A DNA stretch of 24,411 bases from CAYLWW01 sp964387585 (lineage in GTDB: Bacteria; Pseudomonadota; Alphaproteobacteria; Rickettsiales; Midichloriaceae). Under the pieces are notes generated by a model. It saw nothing but the letters and a program-made list of their open reading frames with translations, searched no databases and was not told the DNA's origin. The stretch lies in assembly GCA_964387585.1 (NCBI GenBank), contig CAYLWW010000010.1, positions 1 through 24,411 of the forward strand. The letters run 5' to 3'. Positions 1-7,558 of the stretch are shown in pieces. The translations under genes and the position numbers were made by a program. The first letter of the stretch is position 1. Each line of letters starts with the position of its first letter.

Positions 1-2
1 AT

Positions 3-929
3 ATTATTACTCAGTATGGTATTAAAAGTATCAAAGATTTATCTGAGGCTGGTGCTGATTTTTCTAAATTATTCAAGATTGAAATTTCTTTTATCATTCG
101 TGAGTTAGGAATTGAAAGTATCAAGCTATTATCTGAGGCTGGTGCGGATTTTTCTGGAGTATGGAGCGATATTTCTTTTATCATTTGTAAGTTAGGAATT
201 GAAAGTATCAAGCTATTATCTGAGGCTGGTGTAAATTTTTCTAAATTAATTGTGTTCAATACTAAGGATATTAAAAATGTTATTAATGAATTTGGTATTG
301 AAAGTATCAAGCTATTATCTGAGGCTGGTGTAAATTTTTCTAAAATAAATGTGTTCGATATTAAGGATATTAAAAATGTTATTAATGAATTTGGTATTAA
401 AAGTATCAAGCCATTATCTGAGGCTGGTGTAAATTTTTCTGAATTAAGTGCTGATTTTCTTAAAGATTTTATTACTAAATTCGGTAGCGATATAATCAAA
501 CCATTATCTGAAGCTGGTGGAGATTTTTCTAAATTAAGTGTGTTTGATATTAAAGATATTAAAAATGTTATTAATGAATTTGGTATTAAAAGTATCAAGC
601 CATTATATGATATTAGTATTGGAAAATTTGTGAGCAATGTTACTCAAAGTATTGCTGAAAGTATCAATAAGGTATTATCTGAAGTTGGTGCAGATTTTTC
701 TAAATTAGAAAACCCTGAAATGAAATTGTTAGTTGAAAAAGAACTATCTGCTTCTAAGGAGTTAGCATATGAAGTTGCAGAAAAAGTATCTGAATACAAT
801 GAAATATCATTAGATAAGAGTATTATATGTGAGGATAAAGGGTTTAATTACGCTGATATTTGTTACGAGAATGATATTGAAAATTGTTTATCATGTGATC
901 ATGTAATAAGTATATCTGAAAGTTTTTAG
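3..929 (+). CDS. Repeat protein with degenerate ankyrin-like repeats (5' end outside window)
   Basis: The reading frame is open from the first bases of the window to a TAG at 927-929, giving at least 308 residues, so the true start lies upstream; the GTG at 252 is internal. Most of the protein is a tandem array with the core GI(E/K)SIK-LSEAG-(D/N)FSKL, repeated every 24-33 residues. The core resembles the second half of an ankyrin repeat (helix 2 plus the following turn), and the commonest period, 33 residues, equals the ankyrin period, but the TPLH signature of helix 1 is absent. The last ~85 residues are non-repetitive, acidic and contain several cysteines. No transmembrane segment is seen in the visible part. 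Ankyrin-type proteins in Rickettsiales are often secreted effectors, so a host-directed role is possible, but this is inference. Other helical-repeat folds are not excluded. Confidence 0.8.
   Translation: MITQYGIKSIKDLSEAGADFSKLFKIEISFIIRELGIESIKLLSEAGADFSGVWSDISFIICKLGIESIKLLSEAGVNFSKLIVFNTKDIKNVINEFGIESIKLLSEAGVNFSKINVFDIKDIKNVINEFGIKSIKPLSEAGVNFSELSADFLKDFITKFGSDIIKPLSEAGGDFSKLSVFDIKDIKNVINEFGIKSIKPLYDISIGKFVSNVTQSIAESINKVLSEVGADFSKLENPEMKLLVEKELSASKELAYEVAEKVSEYNEISLDKSIICEDKGFNYADICYENDIENCLSCDHVISISESF
42..700 (+). repeat. In-frame tandem repeat array, 72-99 base units
   Basis: The conserved block beginning TCTGA(A/G)G(C/T)TGGTG recurs at 42, 132, 219, 318, 417, 507 and 678, with a degraded copy at 606. 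Spacings are 90, 87, 99, 99, 90, 99 and 72 bases, all multiples of three, so the reading frame is kept. Neighbouring copies are almost identical at the DNA level, including the stretch encoding DIKDIKNVINEFGI at about 265-300, 364-399 and 547-582. This suggests recent duplication or gene conversion between units. The array continues to, and probably beyond, the left edge of the window. Confidence 0.9.
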
Positions 930-942
930 ATTAAGAAAGTGA

Positions 943-1010
943 GAAGGGTAGTAATATTACTATATAACTTGAAAATTCAGTATTGAGCTCATAGTATTTT
1001 ACTACTCTTC
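943..1010. terminator. Long imperfect hairpin between convergent genes
   Basis: The left arm at 943-963 pairs with the right arm at 991-1010. The outer stem is 11 base pairs with one G-U wobble (GAAGGGTAGTA with TACTACTCTTC) and the inner stem is 6 base pairs (TACTAT with ATAGTA). A small internal loop separates the stems and the apical loop is 27 bases. It lies between the stop of the repeat protein gene and the stop of the convergent metal transporter gene. A bidirectional terminator is the simplest reading; a remnant of a palindromic repeat element is the alternative. No strong T-tract follows directly. Confidence 0.45.
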
Positions 1011-1042
1011 TACAACATGCTTATAATAACAAGGTTTAAGAT

Positions 1043-1954
1043 TTATTGTAAATCTAGGCATTTATCACTGCAATCATCATCATTTAACTCTAATTCTATA
1101 GTTACATGACTAAAGCCTAAATTATGTCTAAGATAGTTTTTCACTAAATTAATCATGACATGACTCTGAGTTTTATCACTGATAACTAAATGCAAAGTTA
1201 TCAAAGTATAATCTTCACTTAACGACCAAGCATGCAAATGATGAATACCTTCTACACCTTGAATTTTCATTAATTGCTTTTCTATTTCAAGGTAATTAAC
1301 GTTCGCGGGGGTTCCCTCTAACAATATGTGAAATGATTCTTTAGTGAGTTTTATTGAAGTACTCAATATTAAACAAGCTATAGCAATAGATAAAATAAAA
1401 TCGACAAATATCCATCCTGTAAATTTTATTACTAATGCACCTATAGCAGTTGCTACGAAACCCATGATATCGCTAGTAATATGTGCCATTACAGCGCGAG
1501 CATTTAAACTTTTATCATTATTAGAATGAAGAATTTTAAATATAATTATACTGCTAATAGCTGCTATGATAGACATAGAAAACATTATCTCGCAGTTAAT
1601 AGGTTCTACAGCTGAGCTATTATTTAGTCGTTTTAAAGCTTCTAAGACTATGAATCCTGAAACTATAAATAAAGTTATGCTGTTTACAAATGCTATGATA
1701 ATTTTGATTCTATGATAACCGTAAGATCGCTTTATATCTGCGGGTTTTCTGCTATAAATCTGGGAAAACCATGATAAAAACAAAGCTAATAAATCGCTTA
1801 GCATATGCGCAGCGTCTGATAATAATGCTAGAGAATGAGCTATTATACCCCCTATAATTTGCATGAAAAATAATGTTAGCGTTATTAACAAAGATATAAG
1901 GAGTTTTCTCTCAAAATTATTATTACTTTTTAAGTTTAAGCTAATATCATTCAT
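1043..1954 (-). CDS. zitB: Cation diffusion facilitator metal exporter, ZitB/CzcD type
   Basis: This 303-residue protein has the layout of a cation diffusion facilitator: six hydrophobic segments over residues 18-200 and a soluble C-terminal domain of about 95 residues. Metal-site residues are visible in segment 2 (Asp47, His50, Asp54 in LSDAAHMLSD) and segment 5 (His158 and Asp162 in AHITSD). The HxxxD pattern in both is typical of zinc/cadmium exporters such as ZitB and CzcD. Further family matches are YGYHRIKIIIAFVN after segment 2 and LLEGTPANVN before the cytoplasmic domain. It should export Zn2+ (possibly Cd2+ or Co2+) across the inner membrane in exchange for protons. The usual His-rich cytoplasmic loop is nearly absent. 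It lies 81 bases downstream of murB on the same strand and may be the last gene of that transcript. The symbol is by similarity and the substrate is not proven. Confidence 0.9.
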   Translation of the reverse strand: MNDISLNLKSNNNFERKLLISLLITLTLFFMQIIGGIIAHSLALLSDAAHMLSDLLALFLSWFSQIYSRKPADIKRSYGYHRIKIIIAFVNSITLFIVSGFIVLEALKRLNNSSAVEPINCEIMFSMSIIAAISSIIIFKILHSNNDKSLNARAVMAHITSDIMGFVATAIGALVIKFTGWIFVDFILSIAIACLILSTSIKLTKESFHILLEGTPANVNYLEIEKQLMKIQGVEGIHHLHAWSLSEDYTLITLHLVISDKTQSHVMINLVKNYLRHNLGFSHVTIELELNDDDCSDKCLDLQ

Positions 1955-2035
1955 TTTATACTACTACACTATATGTTTTTAGCTTTTTTATTGCTAACAA
2001 TGATATATTAATTGTAACAACTGTAGTTACTATAA

Positions 2036-2938
2036 TTAATATGATTTTCCAACTATTAATATTTCCTCTTCTAGCATTATAGAAAATTTCTTGAACACTC
2101 GTTCTTTTACTGTGTTTATAAGAGTTTCGATATCTTTGGCAGTAGCATTATCGCTATTTAACAAGAAATTACAATGTAAAGTAGATACTTGAGCTCCACC
2201 TACTTTCATTCCTCTGCAGCCAGCTTTATCTATCAGTTCCCATGCTTTAAATCCGTCAGGGTTTTTGAATGTTGATCCAGCCGTACGGGACTTTATAGGT
2301 TGAGTTTCATTCCTTTTAGCTTGAATAATATTAATCCTTTCCTCTATTAATCCAGCGTCTCCTTTCTGACCTTGTAATTCAGCTTCGTAAAATATCCATT
2401 CTTTCCCTAAACCCTTTTTTCTATAGCTATATCCAATTTCATCAACATTAAATGTTCTTAATTCTCCATTTAAATTAACTGCTTTAGCACTAACCAAAAC
2501 TTTTGAGATATCATTACCATAAGCTCCAGCATTCATAGCTAAAGCTCCACCAATTGTGCCAGGTATTCCTGATAAGAACTCCAAACCTGTTATACCATTT
2601 TCTAGACAAAACGTAGCGACATTAACATCCAAAACTGCAGCACCTGTAATTATGTTGAATTCTACTTCAGATAAGCTTAATTTGTTAAAGCCTTTACCTA
2701 ATCTAATTACTACTCCATCAATGCCCCCATCTCTGATCAAAGTATTAGAGCCTACCCCAAAAACAAAAATAGGAATATCTTTAGGTTTATTCTTTAAGAA
2801 AAAGCATAAATCTTCAGAATCCTCAGGAATAAAAAGAACTTCAGCTTCGCCAATGGTATTAAACCATGACATCTTACCTATTTTAGCATTTTCTCTATAT
2901 TTTCCTTTTACAGCAGGTAGTGAAGAGACTAATGACAT
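2036..2938 (-). CDS. murB: UDP-N-acetylenolpyruvoylglucosamine reductase MurB
   Basis: MurB is the cytoplasmic FAD enzyme that reduces UDP-GlcNAc-enolpyruvate to UDP-N-acetylmuramate with NADPH, the second committed step of peptidoglycan synthesis. The 300-residue length is normal. Visible signatures are the FAD pyrophosphate-binding GVGSNTLIRDGG (residues 61-72), GIPGTIGGALAMNAGAYG (124-141), Tyr172-Arg173 in SYRKKG, the catalytic serine Ser222 in TAGSTFKNP, and the C-terminal glutamate around Glu292 in LEEEILIVG. All catalytic residues seem present, so the gene is probably active and the organism makes at least a minimal cell wall. In related genomes murB usually sits beside murC and ddl; here it follows a thiamine pyrophosphokinase gene by 25 bases, so the usual cell-wall cluster is broken up. 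Confidence 0.96.
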   Translation of the reverse strand: MSLVSSLPAVKGKYRENAKIGKMSWFNTIGEAEVLFIPEDSEDLCFFLKNKPKDIPIFVFGVGSNTLIRDGGIDGVVIRLGKGFNKLSLSEVEFNIITGAAVLDVNVATFCLENGITGLEFLSGIPGTIGGALAMNAGAYGNDISKVLVSAKAVNLNGELRTFNVDEIGYSYRKKGLGKEWIFYEAELQGQKGDAGLIEERINIIQAKRNETQPIKSRTAGSTFKNPDGFKAWELIDKAGCRGMKVGGAQVSTLHCNFLLNSDNATAKDIETLINTVKERVFKKFSIMLEEEILIVGKSY

Positions 2939-2963
2939 AGTTTTTTTAACCTATAATATTATT

Positions 2964-3608
2964 TTACTTTATTATCGAACAATTGCGAGCTAACACTACT
3001 AAACAATTTCCCGTTATACTAATCTTAGCGGTACCTTTTGATAAAGAATTAGAAGTACTTTCTTGGTAAGCTAATTTAAGATTGTATCTGGACATATCAT
3101 ATTTTAGCCCTTGAGAACTCACTATAGCATGATTAAATGCCATTAAAGAGACATTATTATTTTTTCTTCCAGTAACACCAAAAGTAATATTCTTTAAGAA
3201 TATCAACTTTTGTAGTTTATCAAACAATACGATATCTATATTAGGATTATAAAATCTTTTTAATAATCTTATGTTTAATATAGTATGATCAAGCCTGTTT
3301 CCTCCTATGGCATTGTATATATTTATGCTGACGGCATTATGGCTTAGCGCATAATTTATAGCTTTTCCTAAATCGGAATTGTATTGCTCACTAATAATCA
3401 TTGAAGCAACTTTAAATTTTTTTAACTTTTCAATAGTAGAATTACTGATTGAGTCAAAATCACCTAAAACAATTGTAGGAATAATATTATACTTTATTAA
3501 TGTATTTGCTGCACCATCTAATGCTATTATATTACTAGCTTTAGCTAATTGCAGCAAATCATCTTTGTATAAACATCGCTTAGCATTTGCTACTATATTA
3601 AAGTGCAT
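2964..3608 (-). CDS. thiN: Thiamine pyrophosphokinase
   Basis: The 214-residue protein matches thiamine pyrophosphokinase, which transfers pyrophosphate from ATP to thiamine to give the cofactor thiamine diphosphate. Signatures in order are ALDGAAN (residues 29-35), PTIVLGDFDSIS (44-55, with Asp50 and Asp52 as probable Mg-ATP ligands), SDLGKAI (78-84, equivalent to the family's TDxxKA), and GGNRLDHTILNI (102-113). The segment before SDLGKA reads EQYN, where the family usually has DQDxT, so one acidic position has become Glu and another Tyr. The enzyme may have altered metal or nucleotide binding, but overall conservation suggests it works. The gene lies between lptF and murB on the same strand with gaps of 47 and 25 bases, suggesting co-transcription. 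Its presence suggests that thiamine is imported from the host and then activated. Confidence 0.85.
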   Translation of the reverse strand: MHFNIVANAKRCLYKDDLLQLAKASNIIALDGAANTLIKYNIIPTIVLGDFDSISNSTIEKLKKFKVASMIISEQYNSDLGKAINYALSHNAVSINIYNAIGGNRLDHTILNIRLLKRFYNPNIDIVLFDKLQKLIFLKNITFGVTGRKNNNVSLMAFNHAIVSSQGLKYDMSRYNLKLAYQESTSNSLSKGTAKISITGNCLVVLARNCSIIK

Positions 3609-3655
3609 ATAAAGAATAATTGGCTTGAATTTTTATTTAATAAAACTTTTTCACT

Positions 3656-4741
3656 TTAATTCCTTAATTTTATGTAAGCAAGTATGGAAGGTAATAAGAC
3701 ATTGGCATACATTGCTATAATTAAATAATGATACTTTAAAGCAAGATTTTGTAATATTACACTGTTAATTAGAAGTAAAAAATTTAAACCAAAAGCAATT
3801 AATATAGAATGCTTATTAGTAACTCTACTGCCATGTGATAAAAGAGTTGCTAAGTTAACAATAACAATAAGAAATGAATATAGCGGCCATAATAAACGCT
3901 GATGGCCATAAACAACTATCCTATCATGCTTTTGCTTATCTAGCACATCTTTAGGAGCAATTAGTTGATTAATGAAACGCTCGTTAATAGTTAGGCTGTT
4001 AGTCAAATTAGGTTCCTTATCTATTTTAAGAGTTGTTTTATATTGTGAAAAAAGTATAGTGAAATAACGCCCTGTAATAAGGTCATTTTCCTGGTAAAAA
4101 CCGTTATTTAAAATCAAATTAATAGCGTTGTTTTTGGTATCTTGGACTAAATCTACCGATTCCGCACTAATTAATGTTAATTTGTCTTTTTGTCGAGTAT
4201 CGTATATAAAAACATGAGCAAAGCTATTTTTATTAATTTTTTTATCAACATAAATGACTACATTATTAATTTTAGTGGTAAAAGTATTTTCGCCAATAAC
4301 TGTTAATGCATAGTTATTGCGTAGTTCTAATTGCAGAGTTTGAAAATTTCTAAAACTAATTGGTAAAATATACAATGAAATAAGATAATGAAAAATCAGG
4401 CAAATAAATGTAAAATACATAATCGGAGATGCCATTTGCAAATTGCTCATTCCAATACTTTGCATGACTAAAACTATCTTTTCAGTGGATAATTTTCTCA
4501 GTATATATATAGAAGATATTAAAACGCCTATAGGAAATACTATATAAAGTATATACGGTAATAAGTGATATGAAAGCTGTAGTAAATGATTTAGTGCTAA
4601 ATCACTACCTATTATAATATCTATAATTCTAGTTAACTGGATCATTAGCATGACTAAAGTAACAGCGCTAATAATAACAATTAGAGGGAGAAATTGGCAC
4701 TTAAAAAGGTATTTAAATATTGTATTATGGCTATTAAACAT
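3656..4741 (-). CDS. lptF: LPS export permease, LptF/LptG family
   Basis: The 361-residue protein has the architecture of the YjgP/YjgQ family: three membrane helices in the N-terminal ~120 residues, a periplasmic beta-jellyroll-like domain (about residues 130-265), and three helices in the last ~85 residues. Family features include the ILRKLSTEKIVLVMQSIGMS segment around residues 85-104, which would couple to the LptB ATPase, and the motif NGFYQENDLITGRYFTILFSQY in the periplasmic part. With LptG and LptB it should extract lipopolysaccharide from the inner membrane and pass it to LptC and LptA. I prefer LptF over LptG because of the periplasmic motif, but the two are hard to separate by eye. 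It diverges from lptA (4868) across a 126-base spacer, so two parts of one machine share a control region. Confidence 0.85.
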   Translation of the reverse strand: MFNSHNTIFKYLFKCQFLPLIVIISAVTLVMLMIQLTRIIDIIIGSDLALNHLLQLSYHLLPYILYIVFPIGVLISSIYILRKLSTEKIVLVMQSIGMSNLQMASPIMYFTFICLIFHYLISLYILPISFRNFQTLQLELRNNYALTVIGENTFTTKINNVVIYVDKKINKNSFAHVFIYDTRQKDKLTLISAESVDLVQDTKNNAINLILNNGFYQENDLITGRYFTILFSQYKTTLKIDKEPNLTNSLTINERFINQLIAPKDVLDKQKHDRIVVYGHQRLLWPLYSFLIVIVNLATLLSHGSRVTNKHSILIAFGLNFLLLINSVILQNLALKYHYLIIAMYANVLLPSILAYIKLRN

Positions 4742-4867
4742 TGAGCGTTTTCTTTTAGTTATTTTTTAAAAAGCTAGAAAAATAAATATCTTCTAATCAA
4801 ATATATATTGCTGATGAATCAGTTTAGAAATTAACAATCTATTATAAATAACTCAAGTTACTACATC
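4742..4867. promoter_or_regulatory. Divergent promoter region lptF/lptA
   Basis: These 126 bases separate the divergent start codons of lptF and lptA. The region is very A+T rich and contains a -10-like TATAAA at 4843-4848 about 20 bases before the lptA ATG. On the other strand a TTGAGT lies about 17 bases before a TAATTT. Neither hexamer pair is a strong match. The call rests mainly on the divergent arrangement of two functionally linked genes. Confidence 0.35.
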
Positions 4868-5506
4868 ATGAAAGTAATTAACCTAAGACAATTTTATCTT
4901 AGAATAAATAATATAGCGTTATTTTGGCTTATTGTTAGCAACATAATTTTTTCTTTTTTTTACGATAAAAATAGCCTAGCTATCGGCAATCAACCTATTA
5001 GTTTTGCTAATAAAAAACAACAAAAAAATACCTCAGAGCAGGATATAGTGATTACTTCAGCAAAATTAATAGTAGAATATAAAAATGGTAAAGCAATTTT
5101 TATAGAAAATGTGCAAGTAAATAATGAAAATTTTAATTTGAATAGCGATGAGTTGAGTATTGAATACGAATTATCCGATAATAAGGATAGTTTCATGCAA
5201 TTTAGCAATATAAATAATATTATAGCTAAAGGAAATGTATATATTAAAAATATAGCTGCTAATAGTAGTGATAATTTAAATATCAAATGCAATGAAGCTT
5301 CATATGATGTGAAAAAAAATTTAGTCACTCTTATAGGAAAAATTCAACTGAAACAAGGTGAAAAAGAAGCAACAGGGGAAAAAATTATATATGATCTAAA
5401 GAAAAAACAAATCACGATGCTTCAAGCAGATAATGATATAACACAACATAACATAAAAGAAAAAGTAAAGGTTAAAATACCTTTGAAACAACAAAAACTT
5501 AACTAA
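4868..5506 (+). CDS. lptA: LPS transport periplasmic protein LptA (OstA-like)
   Basis: The 212-residue protein starts with a hydrophobic segment (about residues 14-31), an uncleaved anchor or signal peptide. It continues with an OstA/LptA-type beta-jellyroll domain: repeated short beta-strand motifs such as ITSAKLIVEYKNGKAIFIENV, IIAKGNVYI and LVTLIGKIQLKQGEKEATGEKIIYDLKKKQITML. The closing pattern (LxGxVxLxQGxxxxxGxxxxYDLxxxxxxL) is characteristic of LptA. It should bridge the periplasm and carry LPS from LptC to LptD in the outer membrane. It is divergent from lptF, and no separate LptC is seen here. The hydrophobic start could also fit a fused or LptC-like anchor, so LptC/LptA-like is the cautious alternative. 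The next gene, a cyclophilin, is convergent. Confidence 0.8.
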   Translation: MKVINLRQFYLRINNIALFWLIVSNIIFSFFYDKNSLAIGNQPISFANKKQQKNTSEQDIVITSAKLIVEYKNGKAIFIENVQVNNENFNLNSDELSIEYELSDNKDSFMQFSNINNIIAKGNVYIKNIAANSSDNLNIKCNEASYDVKKNLVTLIGKIQLKQGEKEATGEKIIYDLKKKQITMLQADNDITQHNIKEKVKVKIPLKQQKLN

Positions 5507-5595
5507 ACTTATTATATAGCTAATTAATTAAATATAATCTAGCTGTAAAAGATCTGCATATACTAAAACTGATAAATTAAGCTATATTTACCTAG

Positions 5596-6249
5596 CTAGG
5601 GTATTGGATTAGGTTGAGCAGCTTTTATTCCTTCGTTGTCATAACCGTCATTCTTTCCAACATCGAATTTAATATTAGATACATTTTTACCAGAAATATA
5701 CATGGTAATTATGTTATCAGGATTTATAACCGTTCCGTTATTTATCTCTTCTCCTTTTTTTATTTTATCTATAGCTTCCATTCCAGATATAACTCGACCA
5801 AAAGCGGTATAGCTACCATCTAGATATTTAGCATCTCCTAGCATAATAAAGAATTGGCTATTAGCGCTATTAATATCTGCGCTGCGAGCCATAGAAACAA
5901 CACCTCGTACATGGTTAATATCATTAAATTCTGCTTTTAAGTCTGGCTTGTTACTTTTACCTGTACCATTACCTTTAGGATCGCCAGTTTGCACCATAAA
6001 TCCTTCTATAACTCGGTGAAATTTTAACCCATCATAAAATTTTTCCCCAACTAAGTCTTTAATTCTCTTTACATGCATCGGTGCTTTATCAGGATAAAGT
6101 TCGATTACTACCGTGCCATACTTTATTTCCATAATTACTATGTTAGTGTTATCTACTTCTAAAGCTAAAGCTGGAACTGAGGTATCATAACCATAGAAAA
6201 GTATAGATAAGGTGGATAAAAATTTTGCTAGTAATTTTTTTAAGGACAT
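5596..6249 (-). CDS. ppiA: Exported cyclophilin-type peptidyl-prolyl isomerase
   Basis: This is a 217-residue cyclophilin with an N-terminal hydrophobic stretch (residues 8-30, ending VPALAL) that looks like a signal peptide, so it probably acts on proline bonds in proteins folding in the periplasm. The cyclophilin core runs from about residue 36 to 185. FHRVIEGFMVQTGDPKGNG (77-95) includes the catalytic Arg79 and Gln87, SANSQFFIML (128-137) lines the active site, and DGSYTAFGRVISGMEAID (144-161) follows. The position of the cyclosporin-contacting Trp of human cyclophilin A is Tyr142 here, as in many bacterial forms that bind cyclosporin weakly. The last ~30 residues are an extra Asn/Gly-rich tail. 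The gene is convergent with lptA. The symbol is by similarity. Confidence 0.9.
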   Translation of the reverse strand: MSLKKLLAKFLSTLSILFYGYDTSVPALALEVDNTNIVIMEIKYGTVVIELYPDKAPMHVKRIKDLVGEKFYDGLKFHRVIEGFMVQTGDPKGNGTGKSNKPDLKAEFNDINHVRGVVSMARSADINSANSQFFIMLGDAKYLDGSYTAFGRVISGMEAIDKIKKGEEINNGTVINPDNIITMYISGKNVSNIKFDVGKNDGYDNEGIKAAQPNPIP

Positions 6250-6520
6250 TGGTGAATAAAGTATTATTAATTTTATATTAATTGGTGACCCATTTTAACT
6301 TAAAAATGATTTATTTTAAATACCTAAATAATAAGAGAGTGAAAACATTTTATTAGTTATTATCTGATATTATCTGATTCGCAGCAAAAAGTTATTAATA
6401 ATTTAACTTTGATAAATCACTTGCAAATTTACAATACGATGTTACTCTACTAAAGGTATAATCTTACGTTGATATACACAACCAAAAGTAAAGTTAAATT
6501 CTAAATAATGGCAATCAAAA

Positions 6521-7558
6521 ATGTTTCAATATAATAAGTTATTAACTCATTACCTTAATATCATTCAATCATTAGAATATGATGGTTATAACAAAAATTT
6601 AAAATTGCAAACTAAAACTGATGTTAATAAACTTCAAGTATCAAAAGTTGAAAATACTGAAGTAAATAAAATAAGTCAAACAAGCACTGTTTCAGATATT
6701 TTTAATCTTGGTTCATACCTTGATACCCCAAAAACAAGTTTTGCTGAGGGTACAAAAGAACCACCATTTGCTAGTAAAGGAGAAGTTGATCCAGCTATAA
6801 GTAATGTTTCAGACTTTTTTAATGCTGGTTCATATCTTGATACGCCAAAAACAAGTTTTGCTGAAGGTACAAAAGAACCACCATTTGCTAGTAAAGAAGA
6901 AGCTGATCTAGTTACAGGTGCTTCTAATGAAGTTGTAATGAGTAAGGAAAATCCGAGTATTCTTAAACCTAAAGATAAGGATTTTTTATTTCACTCTTCT
7001 TATAACTTTATAAAATTTATTCAACGCACTAGCGATATATCTTACCTTTTTGATAAAATAACTGGTTTAAATACTAACGAATATTTAGATAGTAAAATAA
7101 GTAATTACATCAAGTTAGGTTTAACAACTTTAGCAAATGGAGCTATGAGTTACGCTTCAAATAGCTTTATTCCAATAGCTGTGGGAGGATTAGCATTGGC
7201 TCCTGCTTTAATATTAGAGCTAGAAGGGAATATTTATCTTGATTTAGGGTTAAAGATTTCTTCAGCTGCTTTGCCTATTATTTTAGGTAGCAATGTTTAT
7301 GTAAGTATGGCTTATGGAATGATACAAGCTGTTTCAAGTATGTCGTCTTACTTTTTAACTAATGATAATTTTTTAAGCAAAATTGCTAATTCTGCAGCTT
7401 ATATTGCTGATACTGCTATAGTAGCTTATACTGGAAATAGCTTTGCTATAGCTCTAGAAGCTGTTAAAATAGCGGCAGACTCTGTTCGTATAGCTGATAA
7501 TCATATAGATGATATAATAGTTGATCCATATTTGCCAAACTTAGATTTTTCTTCTTAA
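6521..7558 (+). CDS. Hypothetical protein with two 39-residue repeats and a hydrophobic C-terminal half
   Basis: I do not recognise this 345-residue protein. Three zones can be seen. Residues 1-56 are polar. Two adjacent 39-residue repeats (about 57-134) share the exact core SYLDTPKTSFAEGTKEPPFA and include ASK followed by an acidic tail. After a short linker, residues 195-300 are rich in Ala, Ile, Leu and Gly, with several possible membrane helices or amphipathic segments, for example FIPIAVGGLALAPALIL. There is no N-terminal signal peptide. No-signal N-terminus, disordered Pro-rich repeats and a hydrophobic region fit a secreted effector that inserts into host membranes. Its place upstream of a VirB4 gene is compatible, but a 400-base spacer and a strong hairpin separate them, so they need not be co-transcribed. 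Function is unassigned. Confidence 0.75.
   Translation: MFQYNKLLTHYLNIIQSLEYDGYNKNLKLQTKTDVNKLQVSKVENTEVNKISQTSTVSDIFNLGSYLDTPKTSFAEGTKEPPFASKGEVDPAISNVSDFFNAGSYLDTPKTSFAEGTKEPPFASKEEADLVTGASNEVVMSKENPSILKPKDKDFLFHSSYNFIKFIQRTSDISYLFDKITGLNTNEYLDSKISNYIKLGLTTLANGAMSYASNSFIPIAVGGLALAPALILELEGNIYLDLGLKISSAALPIILGSNVYVSMAYGMIQAVSSMSSYFLTNDNFLSKIANSAAYIADTAIVAYTGNSFAIALEAVKIAADSVRIADNHIDDIIVDPYLPNLDFSS
6689..6922 (+). repeat. Two direct 117-base coding repeats
   Basis: Unit 1 (6689-6805) and unit 2 (6806-6922) start with GTTTCAGA and stay in frame. Most of the central part of each unit, encoding the core SYLDTPKTSFAEGTKEPPFA, differs only at a few silent bases, while the unit ends have drifted. 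The near identity suggests a fairly recent duplication and possible copy-number variation between strains. Confidence 0.9.

Noticed and set aside
252..254. GTG as the start of the first gene
   Set aside because: The frame is open upstream to the window edge and contains the same repeat units, so this codon is internal.
11..637. Antisense 208-codon open frame over the repeat array
   Set aside because: It is the mirror of the repeated sense frame: the periodic DNA keeps the opposite strand open. The sense frame has the conserved repeat core and runs on through non-repetitive sequence to 929.
42..700. CRISPR-like regular repeats
   Set aside because: Repeat spacings are multiples of three inside an open frame, and the units are contiguous protein repeats without unique spacers.
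2556..2993. Plus-strand frame of 145 codons
   Set aside because: It is antisense to murB, whose motifs are complete, and it has no recognisable features.
4990..5328. Minus-strand frame of 112 codons inside lptA
   Set aside because: It is antisense to a recognisable OstA-type domain; its Leu/Phe richness is only the complement of Lys/Asn codons.
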